A stretch of 64,000 nucleotides of DNA. Origin: Cohnella sp. AR92 (lineage in GTDB: Bacteria > Bacillota > Bacilli > Paenibacillales > Paenibacillaceae). The position numbers and the translations under genes are program-made. Under the pieces are notes generated by a model. It searched no databases, was not told where the DNA came from, and saw only the letters and a program-made list of their open reading frames with translations. The DNA is taken from NCBI RefSeq assembly GCF_003990975.1, contig NZ_RZJR01000003.1, positions 372,001-436,000 on the forward strand. The letters are read 5' to 3'. Position 1 is the first letter of the stretch, and each line of letters begins with the position of its first letter. Below, one piece after another: positions 19,387-27,662 of this stretch.

Positions 19387-20869
19387 ATACGGCAAAGAGA
19401 TCGCGGTCGGCTTTATCCCTATTCTTCTCGTTTTTCTTATTTTCGCCGGATTGCCGGCGGTACCGCTGTTGCTCGGTATCGCGATGGTTGCCGGCATTCT
19501 GTTTCTCGTTCGTTCCCGAGGCGGGCTGGCGATGGGTGCTGCCGCCAAGAAAGCGCCGGCCCGCGCCCCGCAGACGCTGTCCTTCGAGGATATCGGCGGG
19601 CAGGAGCAAGCGAAGCGGGAGCTGACGGAGGCTTTGGATTTTCTCGTGAAGCAGGATCAAATCTCGAAGCTCGGCATTCGGCCGCTTAAGGGCATTCTGT
19701 TGACCGGCCCGCCGGGAACGGGCAAGACGCTGCTGGCTAAAGCGGCTGCACAGCATACCCATTCGGCGTTCGTAGCCGCTTCGGGCAGCGAATTCGTCGA
19801 GATGTACGTCGGCGTCGGCGCCGGGCGGATTCGCGATTTGTTCCAGGAAGCCCGCAAGCAAGCGCTTAAGCAGAAGCTGGACAGCGCCATCGTGTTTATC
19901 GATGAGATCGACGGCATCGGCGGGAAACGCGACGGCGGCCAGCATCGGGAGTATGACCAGACGCTGAATCAGCTCCTTACCGAGATGGACGGCATACAGG
20001 GGAATGAATCTCCCCGCGTTCTGCTCATCGCGGCAACGAACCGCAAGGAATTGCTGGATCCCGCGCTCGTGCGTCCCGGACGATTCGACCGGCATATTCA
20101 GGTCGATCTGCCCGACAAGACGGGCCGCGAGCACATTCTGAAGCTTCATGCGCGCAATAAGCCTTTGGCGGAAGGAGTATCGCTCGCCAAAGTAGCGGAC
20201 GAGACGTTCGGCTTCTCGGGAGCTCAACTGGAGAGCGTCATGAACGAAGCGGCGATCTATGCGATGCGCGATGGCGAGGAGGAGCTGAACGCTTCCCATC
20301 TGGGCAAAGCGATCGACAAGGTCATGATGGGCGAGAGAATGGATCGCGAGACGACCAAGGAAGAGCGGGAGCGGGTGGCGCTCCACGAGCTTGGCCATGC
20401 CATTGTCGCCGAGACGGTTCGCCCCGGCAGCGTCGCGCAAGTGTCGCTAACGCCGCGCGGCCAGGCGCTCGGTTACGTTCGCCATCATCCGCAGCAGGAG
20501 AGCTACCTCTATACGAAGAAATTCCTCGAGGAGCAGATCATGATCGCGCTTGGCGGCGCGGTTGCGGAGGAATTGAATTACGGCGGGCGAAGCACGGGCT
20601 CGCGCAACGACTTCGAGCAAGCGACGAACATTGCTCGTACGTTGATCGAATCGGGCATGTCGAGCCTGGGCATCGTTCATCCCCAAGCGATTACGACCGA
20701 GCAATGGGCGGAGGAGAATGCCGCCATTCTCGAAGAGCTGACGGAGAGAACGAGAAGCTTGCTTGGCGTTCACATGGATACCTTCCGCAAGATGCTTGAC
20801 ATCCTCATCCGCGAAGAGACGCTATCCGGGGAACAATTACGGCAGCAGCTTCAAGTTGTCGCTGCATAA
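19379..20869 (+). CDS. Short FtsH-like AAA+ zinc metalloprotease
   Basis: The 496-residue protein has two closely spaced hydrophobic segments (about residues 9-45) without the usual extracytoplasmic domain. An AAA+ domain follows (GPPGTGKT at 110-117, Walker B VFIDEID, arginine-finger region RPGRFDR), then an M41-type peptidase domain. The zinc site is HELGH (His336, Glu337, His340) with Asp411 in NDFEQAT as the likely third ligand, so it should be active. Housekeeping FtsH proteins are usually over 600 residues, so this is probably a paralogue. It overlaps the small membrane protein gene upstream and ends at a terminator. Confidence 0.88.
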   Translation: MRKYGKEIAVGFIPILLVFLIFAGLPAVPLLLGIAMVAGILFLVRSRGGLAMGAAAKKAPARAPQTLSFEDIGGQEQAKRELTEALDFLVKQDQISKLGIRPLKGILLTGPPGTGKTLLAKAAAQHTHSAFVAASGSEFVEMYVGVGAGRIRDLFQEARKQALKQKLDSAIVFIDEIDGIGGKRDGGQHREYDQTLNQLLTEMDGIQGNESPRVLLIAATNRKELLDPALVRPGRFDRHIQVDLPDKTGREHILKLHARNKPLAEGVSLAKVADETFGFSGAQLESVMNEAAIYAMRDGEEELNASHLGKAIDKVMMGERMDRETTKEERERVALHELGHAIVAETVRPGSVAQVSLTPRGQALGYVRHHPQQESYLYTKKFLEEQIMIALGGAVAEELNYGGRSTGSRNDFEQATNIARTLIESGMSSLGIVHPQAITTEQWAEENAAILEELTERTRSLLGVHMDTFRKMLDILIREETLSGEQLRQQLQVVAA

Positions 20870-20883
20870 TAATGATAGATTTT

Positions 20884-20925
20884 GGCGCTTCCGGTCGCAC
20901 CGAGACGGAGGCGCCTTGTTTTTTA
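20884..20925 (+). terminator. Terminator after the FtsH-like gene
   Basis: A 10-bp stem with one wobble (GGCGCTTCCG at 20884-20893, CGGAGGCGCC at 20906-20915) is followed by TTGTTTTTTATT. Confidence 0.88.
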
Positions 20926-21088
20926 TTCTTGTATATCGACGAATCTTGGAACCTTATGTCGATATGAATCGTCAATTATTATTGTGTTTTTTAGCTGAAC
21001 CTGCAACCTAAGGGTGGAAAATTGTGTTAGCATAAATAGAGAATGGCGCAAACTTCCAGGCTGATTTTATAAAAATTTAAGAATTTAG

Positions 21089-21114
21089 TGAACCCAATAA
21101 GCAATCGTATCGTC
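21089..21114 (+). promoter_or_regulatory. Candidate ECF-sigma promoter upstream of the ECF sigma gene
   Basis: TGAACC at 21089-21094 and CGTC at 21111-21114 are separated by exactly 16 bases, which is the usual AAC/CGTC layout of ECF promoters. It lies directly upstream of the sigma factor gene, as expected for autoregulation, and would give a very short leader starting near 21120. Confidence 0.5.
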
Positions 21115-21134
21115 AAACAAAGAGGTGGACGGTT

Positions 21135-21680
21135 TTGAATTCCGAAGCAAACTTTGATTATTTAAAATACATGACCGACCACGCGGACAAGAAAGCGCTG
21201 CTTAGCGATCTAATGACCGCATATGGCCGGGAAGTATGGAATTACGCTTATAGCATTACCCGCAAGAGAGAGACGGCCGATGACATCACCCAAGAGGTAT
21301 TCATCAAAGTATTCAAGAACCTGCACGGCTTCCGGAGCGATGCCTCCGTCAAGACCTGGCTTCTTACGATTACCCGCAATACCGCGATCGACTTCCAGCG
21401 CTCGGCGTTCTTCCGCAAGGTGACGCTGACGGATTGGGTAGGCGAGACCGGCGAGCGCAAGTCGGTAGAGCAGGAAGTCATGGAGAACATGGCGGTTAAC
21501 GACATGTGGAAGCTCGTGATGAAGCTGCCGGCCAAATATCGTGAAGTTATCATTCTTTACGCCCACCACCAGTTATCTCTTAAAGAAATCGCGGATATGC
21601 TGAAAGTAACCGAAGGAACGGTCAAGTCTCGCATGTTCCATGCCCGCAAGAAATTAACGAAGATGAAGGAGAGCGAGTAA
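21135..21680 (+). CDS. ECF-type RNA polymerase sigma factor
   Basis: The 181-residue protein has sigma region 2 (about residues 20-90, with DDITQEVFIKVFKNL and TWLLTITRNTAID) and region 4 (about 125-178, with the helix-turn-helix LSLKEIADMLKVTEGTVKSR). It lacks regions 1 and 3, which defines an ECF sigma. The start is TTG at 21135, six bases after AGAGGTGG; no better start is in frame. The next gene, 3 bases on, encodes a membrane protein that is probably its anti-sigma factor. Confidence 0.93.
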   Translation: MNSEANFDYLKYMTDHADKKALLSDLMTAYGREVWNYAYSITRKRETADDITQEVFIKVFKNLHGFRSDASVKTWLLTITRNTAIDFQRSAFFRKVTLTDWVGETGERKSVEQEVMENMAVNDMWKLVMKLPAKYREVIILYAHHQLSLKEIADMLKVTEGTVKSRMFHARKKLTKMKESE

Positions 21681-21683
21681 ACC

Positions 21684-22913
21684 ATGGATCCAACGGATAA
21701 AGAGCTGAGGGAGCAGCTGGCGGATGGCCCTTTTCCAGGGGCGGGCTTCGACGACCGCCTGCGAAAGCGCATCGAGGCGAATCTCGATCGTCCCGCCCGC
21801 TCGCGTCCGCGACGATATTGGACGTTCGGGAGCGCGGCAGCCGTTCTTCTGGCCGCCTTATTCATCGGAATATGGCAATGGCTTGACATAGGCTCATCCG
21901 GGATTGCTTCCGAGCAGTTGGCCGGTCTGTCGGCCGCTTCGCAGGCGGATCAGACGGAGTTGGGCAAGGTTGACGAGCCGCTGCAGACGGCTATGCTGAT
22001 CGGCCTTCGCAAGGATGTCGATACGCCGGATGGAGGCAGCGTAAGTACTTATCGGACCCTTCTGGTCGCGCCGGAAGGTGACGAGAAGCTGGGGGTGGCC
22101 GCAGAGGGACAAGGCATCGTCATGCCGTACAGTCAATCGTTCTGGATGCTGAACGGCATCGGCGATGACGCTGGTTCGTCCAAGCAGAGCCTTACCGCTT
22201 ATGAAGCCTACAGCAGCAAGAAGCTGATGGAAGTTCCGGAATTAACGGCGTCTCGCCAAGGCCTGGCATCGGAGAAGCTTCTCTATGTCGGACATGAGTA
22301 TGTGGCCGTCTCCCAGGAAGCAGATTCGACCAGTCTAAGCGCGAGTTCGAAGGCGGGAGCGGAATATCGTTTCGTACAGAGCCTTAAGCAGCTGAGCGAT
22401 TCGCTCGGCACCGCGTTCGATCCGCAGACGGAGCCGCACACGACGCTGGAGGAAGGATTGGACCGAGAGAACGGCACCGTTTCGGTCGTGTTTGGGAACG
22501 ATCAGCAATGGTCGGTGGCGCGCAAGAATGGAAGCTGGATCGGAACCGTCTACCGGAGCGCCACCGGGTTGAATCCGGTCGATGTGACGACAGAGGAAGA
22601 GCTTGCCGAGCCGTTGTCCAGCCGAATCGCGAGGAATAATTCTCTCGCGGTCGACTGGGACTCCATCAAGAGCGCGGAGCCGGCGGCTTTGGACGCCTTC
22701 ACCTCCTCTAACGGAGAAGTGCTCGCCATCGTCCTCGACCGCGAGATCAAAGTGTACCCGTACGGCCGGAAGAACGCCGCGTCGAATGCCGTCAAGATCG
22801 AGCTCGACCCCGGCGAGTCCGTCATCATGGTGCAATGGTCGGTGGAGCAGAAGTATACCGAGCAATGGGTAACGAAGGTAAAGGAGATTTTCCAAGCGGC
22901 CGCCGCGCGGTAA
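21684..22913 (+). CDS. Membrane protein, probable anti-sigma factor of the adjacent ECF sigma
   Basis: The 409-residue protein has a short basic cytoplasmic N-terminus (about residues 1-44), one membrane span (about 46-66) and an extracytoplasmic domain of about 340 residues. No HxxxCxxC zinc motif is visible, so it is not a ZAS-type anti-sigma. Its role is inferred from the 3-base spacing to the sigma gene and the type II membrane layout. The large outer domain could be the signal-sensing part. I do not recognise that domain. It is followed by a strong terminator. Confidence 0.75.
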   Translation: MDPTDKELREQLADGPFPGAGFDDRLRKRIEANLDRPARSRPRRYWTFGSAAAVLLAALFIGIWQWLDIGSSGIASEQLAGLSAASQADQTELGKVDEPLQTAMLIGLRKDVDTPDGGSVSTYRTLLVAPEGDEKLGVAAEGQGIVMPYSQSFWMLNGIGDDAGSSKQSLTAYEAYSSKKLMEVPELTASRQGLASEKLLYVGHEYVAVSQEADSTSLSASSKAGAEYRFVQSLKQLSDSLGTAFDPQTEPHTTLEEGLDRENGTVSVVFGNDQQWSVARKNGSWIGTVYRSATGLNPVDVTTEEELAEPLSSRIARNNSLAVDWDSIKSAEPAALDAFTSSNGEVLAIVLDREIKVYPYGRKNAASNAVKIELDPGESVIMVQWSVEQKYTEQWVTKVKEIFQAAAAR

Positions 22914-22928
22914 ATCGGAAGAACAAGA

Positions 22929-22974
22929 GTAAAATCCCCGAAGACGTCGGAAGACGCTTCGGGGATTTTACTTT
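22929..22974 (+). terminator. Terminator after the sigma/anti-sigma operon
   Basis: A perfect 15-bp stem (22929-22943 with 22957-22971, core AATCCCCGAAG) is followed by TTT. Confidence 0.9.
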
Positions 22975-23029
22975 GGAGATGGAAGCGGGCCCGCCGGAGC
23001 AGGCTGCCCGCGTGATATGGCAACCCGCC

Positions 23030-23185
23030 GCAGCCCTTTCAACCGTACGAATACCGAAATATTCGGTATTGGGGGGCGACGGAATCCGCGCAACCGCGTG
23101 AATAACGAATTATTCAGCATTAGAGTCCGCCGCTGGCAGCGCAACCGCGTGAATGACGGAAAATCCGTCATTGGGGCCAGCGTTG
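23030..23185. repeat. Three-copy 51-bp tandem repeat, each with a 9-bp palindrome
   Basis: CAACCG recurs at 23040, 23091 and 23142, giving an exact 51-base period. Each unit holds an inverted repeat with a 3-base loop. Unit 1 is AATACCGAA/TTCGGTATT (perfect), unit 2 is AATAACGAA/TTCAGCATT (three central mismatches), and unit 3 is AATGACGGA/TCCGTCATT (perfect). Units 2 and 3 share the 16-base lead-in GCGCAACCGCGTGAAT. Between units 1 and 3 three stem pairs differ in a compensated way. The array lies in the 482-base gap between the sigma operon terminator and hisC; I see no gene there, and the rest of the gap (23186-23395) is AT-rich with no clear feature. Confidence 0.85.
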
Positions 23186-23395
23186 TTGGAGTAGGCTCAA
23201 TATAAGGGGGATAGTGACATTAGCATCGCATGTACAGGTCATAATCACTTTTCATCTCGAATTAACTATTTTGCAAACTATAATAACTATTCCCCGCATT
23301 ACGACTTTACTAAGGTAACGCATTACTGTAATATTAAATCACAGAACTAAAGTCAAACGAAAGCGATATCCATTCCTGAAAGGATCTGAATCCGA

Positions 23396-24562
23396 ATGAG
23401 CATGCAACCTACCACCCAACCCGACAACCCGAATAGCGCACTGAGCGAGATCGTCTCCCGAGCGGCGCTGGAGCGAATGATTCCCTACACCCCTGGCAAG
23501 CCAATCTGGGAAGTGAAGGACGAGTACGGATTGGAGCGTATCGTCAAGCTGGCTTCCAACGAGAATCCATACGGGGCGTCGCCCAAAGCTTTGGAGGCAA
23601 TCCGAGAGCAGTTGTCGGAGCTGAACCGGTACCCCGACGACCGTTCCCGCAGGCTGGTCAAGGCCCTGGCCGGGCATTACGAGCTTGAGGAGACTAATTT
23701 TATCGTCACCAACGGCGGGGATGAATTCATTAAGCTGCTGTCCGAAGCTTATCTCGAGAAGGGTGACGAGGTCATCGTCCCGTCCCCGACGTTCAGCGAG
23801 TACGAATTCGGAGCCCTGTTGATGGATTCCGAGATCGTAAAGGTTCCTCTCCGCGAAGGCTATCGGTATTCGATCGAAGATATCTTGTCCCGAGTAGGGG
23901 AACGGACGAAGCTCGTATATCTGTGCACGCCGAATAACCCGACCGGAACTTACCTGCCGAGGAACGAGCTGCAGGAGCTGCTCGATCGGCTTCCCCGCAA
24001 CGTGCTCGTGGTTCTCGATGCGGCCTATCACCATTTTGCTTCCGCTGACGATTACTCGAACGGGATGGAATTTATCAAGGCCGGTTATCCGGTCGTGGTG
24101 CTGCAGACGTTCTCCAAGATCTACGGCCTGGCAGGCATTCGAGTCGGTTTCGGAGCGGCATCGGAGGAAATTATTCAGGCGATCCTTCGCGTGAAGGAGC
24201 CTTTTAACGTGAATGCGCTAGCGCAAGCGGCTGCCGTGGCGGCCTTGGACGACCGGGAGTTCGTGGAACGCACCAGAGCTTTGAACGCGCAAGGGCGCAA
24301 GCAGCTTTATGAAGGGTTCGAACGTTTGTCGATCCCTTATGTCGAGAGCATGGGCAACTTCGTGCTTGCGGACCTGGGCGAACGAACCGAGTTCGTCTAC
24401 GAAGAGCTTCTTAAGCGCGGGGTCATTACCCGGCCCGGCCGGGGCTGGGGACTTCCGAACTGCCTGCGCATCTCGGTGGGGACGGAAGAAGAGAATAAGC
24501 TGTTCCTTGAGCAATTGGATGTGATTGCGGTCACGAATGGCATAGATTTCAAAAGGTTGTAA
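23396..24562 (+). CDS. hisC: Histidinol-phosphate aminotransferase (class II PLP aminotransferase)
   Basis: HisC transfers an amino group from glutamate to imidazole acetol phosphate in histidine synthesis. The 388-residue protein has LASNENPYGASP near residue 51, NNPTGT, and the PLP-lysine motif FSKIYGLAGIRVGF. AAAGGATC precedes the ATG. No other his genes are nearby, so the gene is isolated from its pathway. A HisC-like enzyme acting on aromatic amino acids is possible. It lies where B. subtilis carries aspB, another aminotransferase gene. Confidence 0.85.
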   Translation: MSMQPTTQPDNPNSALSEIVSRAALERMIPYTPGKPIWEVKDEYGLERIVKLASNENPYGASPKALEAIREQLSELNRYPDDRSRRLVKALAGHYELEETNFIVTNGGDEFIKLLSEAYLEKGDEVIVPSPTFSEYEFGALLMDSEIVKVPLREGYRYSIEDILSRVGERTKLVYLCTPNNPTGTYLPRNELQELLDRLPRNVLVVLDAAYHHFASADDYSNGMEFIKAGYPVVVLQTFSKIYGLAGIRVGFGAASEEIIQAILRVKEPFNVNALAQAAAVAALDDREFVERTRALNAQGRKQLYEGFERLSIPYVESMGNFVLADLGERTEFVYEELLKRGVITRPGRGWGLPNCLRISVGTEEENKLFLEQLDVIAVTNGIDFKRL

Positions 24563-24673
24563 CGATTTCGACAAAGCTTCGTCGATTTAAGGAAGATAGT
24601 CGGATATGGTAAGATATGAGGTGAGGAGAACCGCAACACGAGATAAATGAGACGTACGGTTGGAGGAAATCAT

Positions 24674-25546
24674 ATGTTCCGTGATATTGGTGTCGTCGGC
24701 GCGGGAACGATGGGGCAGAGCATCGCAGAGATGCTGGCCGCCAAGGGGCTCGAGGTCCATCTCGCTGAGAAAACGCATGAACGGCTGAATCAAGCCCTGC
24801 AATCCATTGAAGCGAGCCTCGATCGGCAGATCGAGCGCTGGGCGATCACGCAAGCCGAGAAGAAGCTGATTCTGAATCGAATACATATCGAGCCCTCGCT
24901 TGAGCATCTGGCCAACTGCGAGCTCGTTATCGAGACGATATCGGAAGATTTGGACAGCAAGAAACAGATTTTCGCCCAGCTTGACGGGATCCTGCCGGAG
25001 GACACGATTCTGGCGAGCAACACGTCGACGCTCAGCTTGACAGAGCTGGCTGCGGTAACGAGCCGTCCGAAGCGGGTGATCGGCATGCACTTCGTCTATC
25101 CGGCGATTCGCATCGACCTGGTGGAGATTATCCGCGGCCTGCAGACGTCCGATGAGACATTCCGCCAGACGAAGGAGTTTGTCGAGAACATTCTGAACAA
25201 GAAAGGCGTCATGGTCTACGAATCGCCCGGCTTCGTGACGACGCGGCTGATCTGCCTGCTCATCAACGAGGCGCTTCATCTTCTGGAGGAAGGCGTGGCA
25301 TCTCCGGACGATATCGACGCTTCGATGCGCATCGGCTATCAATTCGAGAACGGCCCGCTGGAGATGGCGGACCGCTTCGGACTCGATTCGGTGCTGGCCG
25401 CCTTGGAGCGAATGTTCCGGGAATACGGGGAGCTTAAGTATAGACCGTCGATTCTGCTCAAAAAGAAAGTGCGTGCGGGTCACTTGGGGCTGAAGACGGG
25501 AGAGGGATTTTTCCAATACGATAAGGACGGGGGACGCATCTCATGA
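24674..25546 (+). CDS. 3-hydroxyacyl-CoA (3-hydroxybutyryl-CoA) dehydrogenase
   Basis: The 290-residue enzyme oxidises (S)-3-hydroxyacyl-CoA with NAD. The N-terminal Rossmann motif is GAGTMGQSIAEML (about residues 8-20), the catalytic histidine lies in IGMHFVYPA, and the C-terminal helical domain has GYQFENGPLEMADRFGLD. The ATG at 24674 has TTGGAGG nine bases upstream. It overlaps ackA by four bases (ATGA), which suggests linked acyl-CoA and acetate metabolism. The exact acyl chain preference cannot be read from the sequence. Confidence 0.9.
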   Translation: MFRDIGVVGAGTMGQSIAEMLAAKGLEVHLAEKTHERLNQALQSIEASLDRQIERWAITQAEKKLILNRIHIEPSLEHLANCELVIETISEDLDSKKQIFAQLDGILPEDTILASNTSTLSLTELAAVTSRPKRVIGMHFVYPAIRIDLVEIIRGLQTSDETFRQTKEFVENILNKKGVMVYESPGFVTTRLICLLINEALHLLEEGVASPDDIDASMRIGYQFENGPLEMADRFGLDSVLAALERMFREYGELKYRPSILLKKKVRAGHLGLKTGEGFFQYDKDGGRIS

Positions 25547-26751
25547 ACATTCTGGTCATCAATGCGGGAAGCTCCTCCCTCAAATATCAGCTCTACGACA
25601 TGGATGACGAATCGGTACTCGCCAGCGGCCGCGTGGAGCGGATCGGCATGGACTCCTCGATTCTGACCCACGAGGTCGAAGGGCGTCCCGAGGTGCGCGA
25701 GGTCAGCGAGATACTCGAGCACACGACCGCCGTTCGCAAAGTGCTGGATATGCTGACGCATCGCAAGTTCGGCGTGCTGAAGGCCATTGACGAGATCCAG
25801 GCGGTCGGGCATCGCATCGTGCACGGCGGGGAGTCGTTCCATGAATCCGTCCTGATCGACGAGAACGTCAAGCTGGAGATCAAACGGCTGTTCGATCTGG
25901 CTCCGCTGCACAATCCGGCTCACATGATGGGGATTCTGGCCGTGGAAGCGAACCTTCCGGACGTTCCCCAGGCGGTCGTATTCGATACGGCTTTCCATCA
26001 GACGATGCCGAAGTCATCTTATTTGTACGCCATTCCGATGGTCCTGTATAAGAAGCACAAGATTCGCCGATACGGCTTCCACGGAACTTCCCACGATTAC
26101 GTGAGCAAGAAGGCGGCGCAATTCCTGAACAAGCCGCTCTCCGAGCTCAAGATCGTCAGCTGCCATATCGGCAACGGGGCGAGCTGCACCGCGATCCTCG
26201 GCGGCAAGTCCTTCGACACGAGCATGGGCATGACTCCGCTCGAAGGCCTCATGATGGGCACGCGCAGCGGCGACCTGGACCCGGCTATCGTGCCGTATAC
26301 GATCAACAAAGAAGACTTGACCCTGAACGAAGTCAATTCCATGCTGAACAAGCACAGCGGTCTAATGGCGATCTCGGGCATCAGCAGCGATATGCGCGAG
26401 ATCGTTCAGGCGATGGAGGAAGGCAACGAATCGGCCGCGCTGGCGTTCGACATGTACACCTACCGGATCCGCAAGTATATCGGAGCTTATGCGGCAGCCA
26501 TGAACGGCATCGATGCCATTCTGTTCACGGCGGGCGTCGGGGAGAATTCCGCGCCGCTCCGCAAGCGCGTGTGCGAGGGCTTGACGTTCCTGGGCGTCGA
26601 GCTGGACGATGAACGCAATGCGGTTCGCTCCGGCGAGACGCGCCTCATCACGAAGGACGGATCGATGGTGGACGTTCTCGTCGTTCCGACGAACGAGGAG
26701 CTGCTCATTGCCCGGGATACGTTCCGGCTGATCCAAGAGCCTGCTCAATAG
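25543..26751 (+). CDS. ackA: Acetate kinase
   Basis: AckA interconverts acetyl phosphate plus ADP with acetate plus ATP. The 402-residue protein shows NAGSSSLKYQ at residue 6, the second family signature in YGFHGTSHDYV, and GHIGNG-like HIGNGAS. It overlaps the dehydrogenase gene by four bases. A phosphotransacylase gene of the PduL type is present in this window at 57 kb, next to korAB, and could supply acetyl phosphate. Confidence 0.97.
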   Translation: MNILVINAGSSSLKYQLYDMDDESVLASGRVERIGMDSSILTHEVEGRPEVREVSEILEHTTAVRKVLDMLTHRKFGVLKAIDEIQAVGHRIVHGGESFHESVLIDENVKLEIKRLFDLAPLHNPAHMMGILAVEANLPDVPQAVVFDTAFHQTMPKSSYLYAIPMVLYKKHKIRRYGFHGTSHDYVSKKAAQFLNKPLSELKIVSCHIGNGASCTAILGGKSFDTSMGMTPLEGLMMGTRSGDLDPAIVPYTINKEDLTLNEVNSMLNKHSGLMAISGISSDMREIVQAMEEGNESAALAFDMYTYRIRKYIGAYAAAMNGIDAILFTAGVGENSAPLRKRVCEGLTFLGVELDDERNAVRSGETRLITKDGSMVDVLVVPTNEELLIARDTFRLIQEPAQ

Positions 26752-26781
26752 AAGGATTGCGCAATCGACTATGGAACGGAG

Positions 26782-27498
26782 ATGAGCCTATTGAACGATC
26801 GCAACGCGTTGGCGCAAGGCTTGGCGGCCGCTTATTCGGACGGGGCCGTCAGCCTCCCTTATGCGCTGCTCCGAAGCTATCGGTCCTTAAAGCTGACGGA
26901 TACCGAATGCATGATGCTCATTCAGCTAATGGCTTACCGTCAGCTCGAACAGAACGAATTCCCGACGATGGAGCAATTGCAGGTCCGTCTCGGCGCGACT
27001 CCGGACGCGATCGGGCAAGCGATGCAGAAGCTGGTCAAGAACGGCTTCGTCACCATCGACGAAGTCGTGGATCCCGGCAGCGGCGTCCACGCGGAGAAAT
27101 ACAATCTGAACGGCTTGTTCCAGAAGATCGCGGCGCTGCTGGCTTCCGGCGAAGTTCCTCTCGGCGGGCAAGGCTCGTCCGAGGAGGAAGCCGAGAGAGC
27201 CTCGGGGCTGTCGATCCCTTCGGCCGCTTCCCAAGCCGCCGAGCCGAATCTGTTCGGCGTCTTCGAACAGGAATTCGGCAGGCCGCTTACTCCGATGGAG
27301 TGCGAGACGATCAACGGCTGGCTTGACAACGACGGCTATCCGAACGAGCTGATCCTGTTCGCCCTGAAGGAATCGGTCTTCGCGGGCAAGCTGCACTTCC
27401 GTTATATCGACCGGATCCTGCTGGAATGGAGCCGCAACCGCGTCAACAGCGTTGACGACGCCAGGGCGCATGCGCAGAAGTTCCGCACCGGCCGCTGA
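26782..27498 (+). CDS. dnaD: DnaD-family replication initiation protein
   Basis: DnaD helps load the replicative helicase during chromosome replication initiation and restart. The 238-residue protein has an N-terminal winged-helix domain (about residues 15-115) and a C-terminal DnaD/DnaB-like domain (about 155-225) containing the conserved YxxxI element in HFRYIDRILLEW. It starts 30 bases after ackA and ends at a terminator. In B. subtilis dnaD follows aspB-asnS and precedes nth, so its presence here shows the remnant of that order. Confidence 0.9.
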   Translation: MSLLNDRNALAQGLAAAYSDGAVSLPYALLRSYRSLKLTDTECMMLIQLMAYRQLEQNEFPTMEQLQVRLGATPDAIGQAMQKLVKNGFVTIDEVVDPGSGVHAEKYNLNGLFQKIAALLASGEVPLGGQGSSEEEAERASGLSIPSAASQAAEPNLFGVFEQEFGRPLTPMECETINGWLDNDGYPNELILFALKESVFAGKLHFRYIDRILLEWSRNRVNSVDDARAHAQKFRTGR

Positions 27499-27522
27499 GG
27501 AAGCCGCAACGAGACGAACCAT

Positions 27523-27567
27523 AGAACCGCATGCTTCTCCTTCCGGAGCGGCATGCGGTTCTTCTTG
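27523..27567 (+). terminator. Terminator after dnaD
   Basis: A perfect 12-bp stem (AGAACCGCATGC at 27523-27534, GCATGCGGTTCT at 27551-27562) with a short T-rich tail. Confidence 0.85.
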
Positions 27568-27590
27568 CAGGCGGACCTTGCTCACTTCGC

Positions 27591-27618
27591 ACCCGACGAT
27601 AGGCGCACGCATAAGATA
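27591..27618 (+). promoter_or_regulatory. Candidate sigma-K promoter of the spoVF operon
   Basis: CATAAGATA at 27610-27618 fits the sigma-K -10 consensus CATAnnnTA, and AC at 27591-27592 (in CACC) lies 17 bases upstream as the -35 core. In B. subtilis the spoVF operon is transcribed by sigma-K in the mother cell, so element and gene agree. Confidence 0.65.
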
Positions 27619-27662
27619 GCTATGTGCTGCGACACAGGCTGCTTGGAGGAAGGGGGGACGTC

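Noticed and set aside
21001..21028. Second ECF-like -35 element (TGCAACCT)
   Set aside because: No CGTC-type -10 is found at 16-17 bases, whereas the site at 21089-21114 has both elements.
22968..23171. 67-codon minus-strand frame over the 51-bp repeats
   Set aside because: It shows the same repeat-driven openness with no ribosome site before the ATG.
23030..23185. CRISPR array
   Set aside because: The units are contiguous tandem copies of one 51-bp sequence with no unique spacers, and no cas genes are present. The same holds for the 18-bp array at 54125-54258.
23017..23205. 62-codon frame over the 51-bp repeats
   Set aside because: 51 bases is a multiple of three, so several frames stay open by chance and show 17-residue repeats. 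There is no ribosome site, and both strands give equally open frames.
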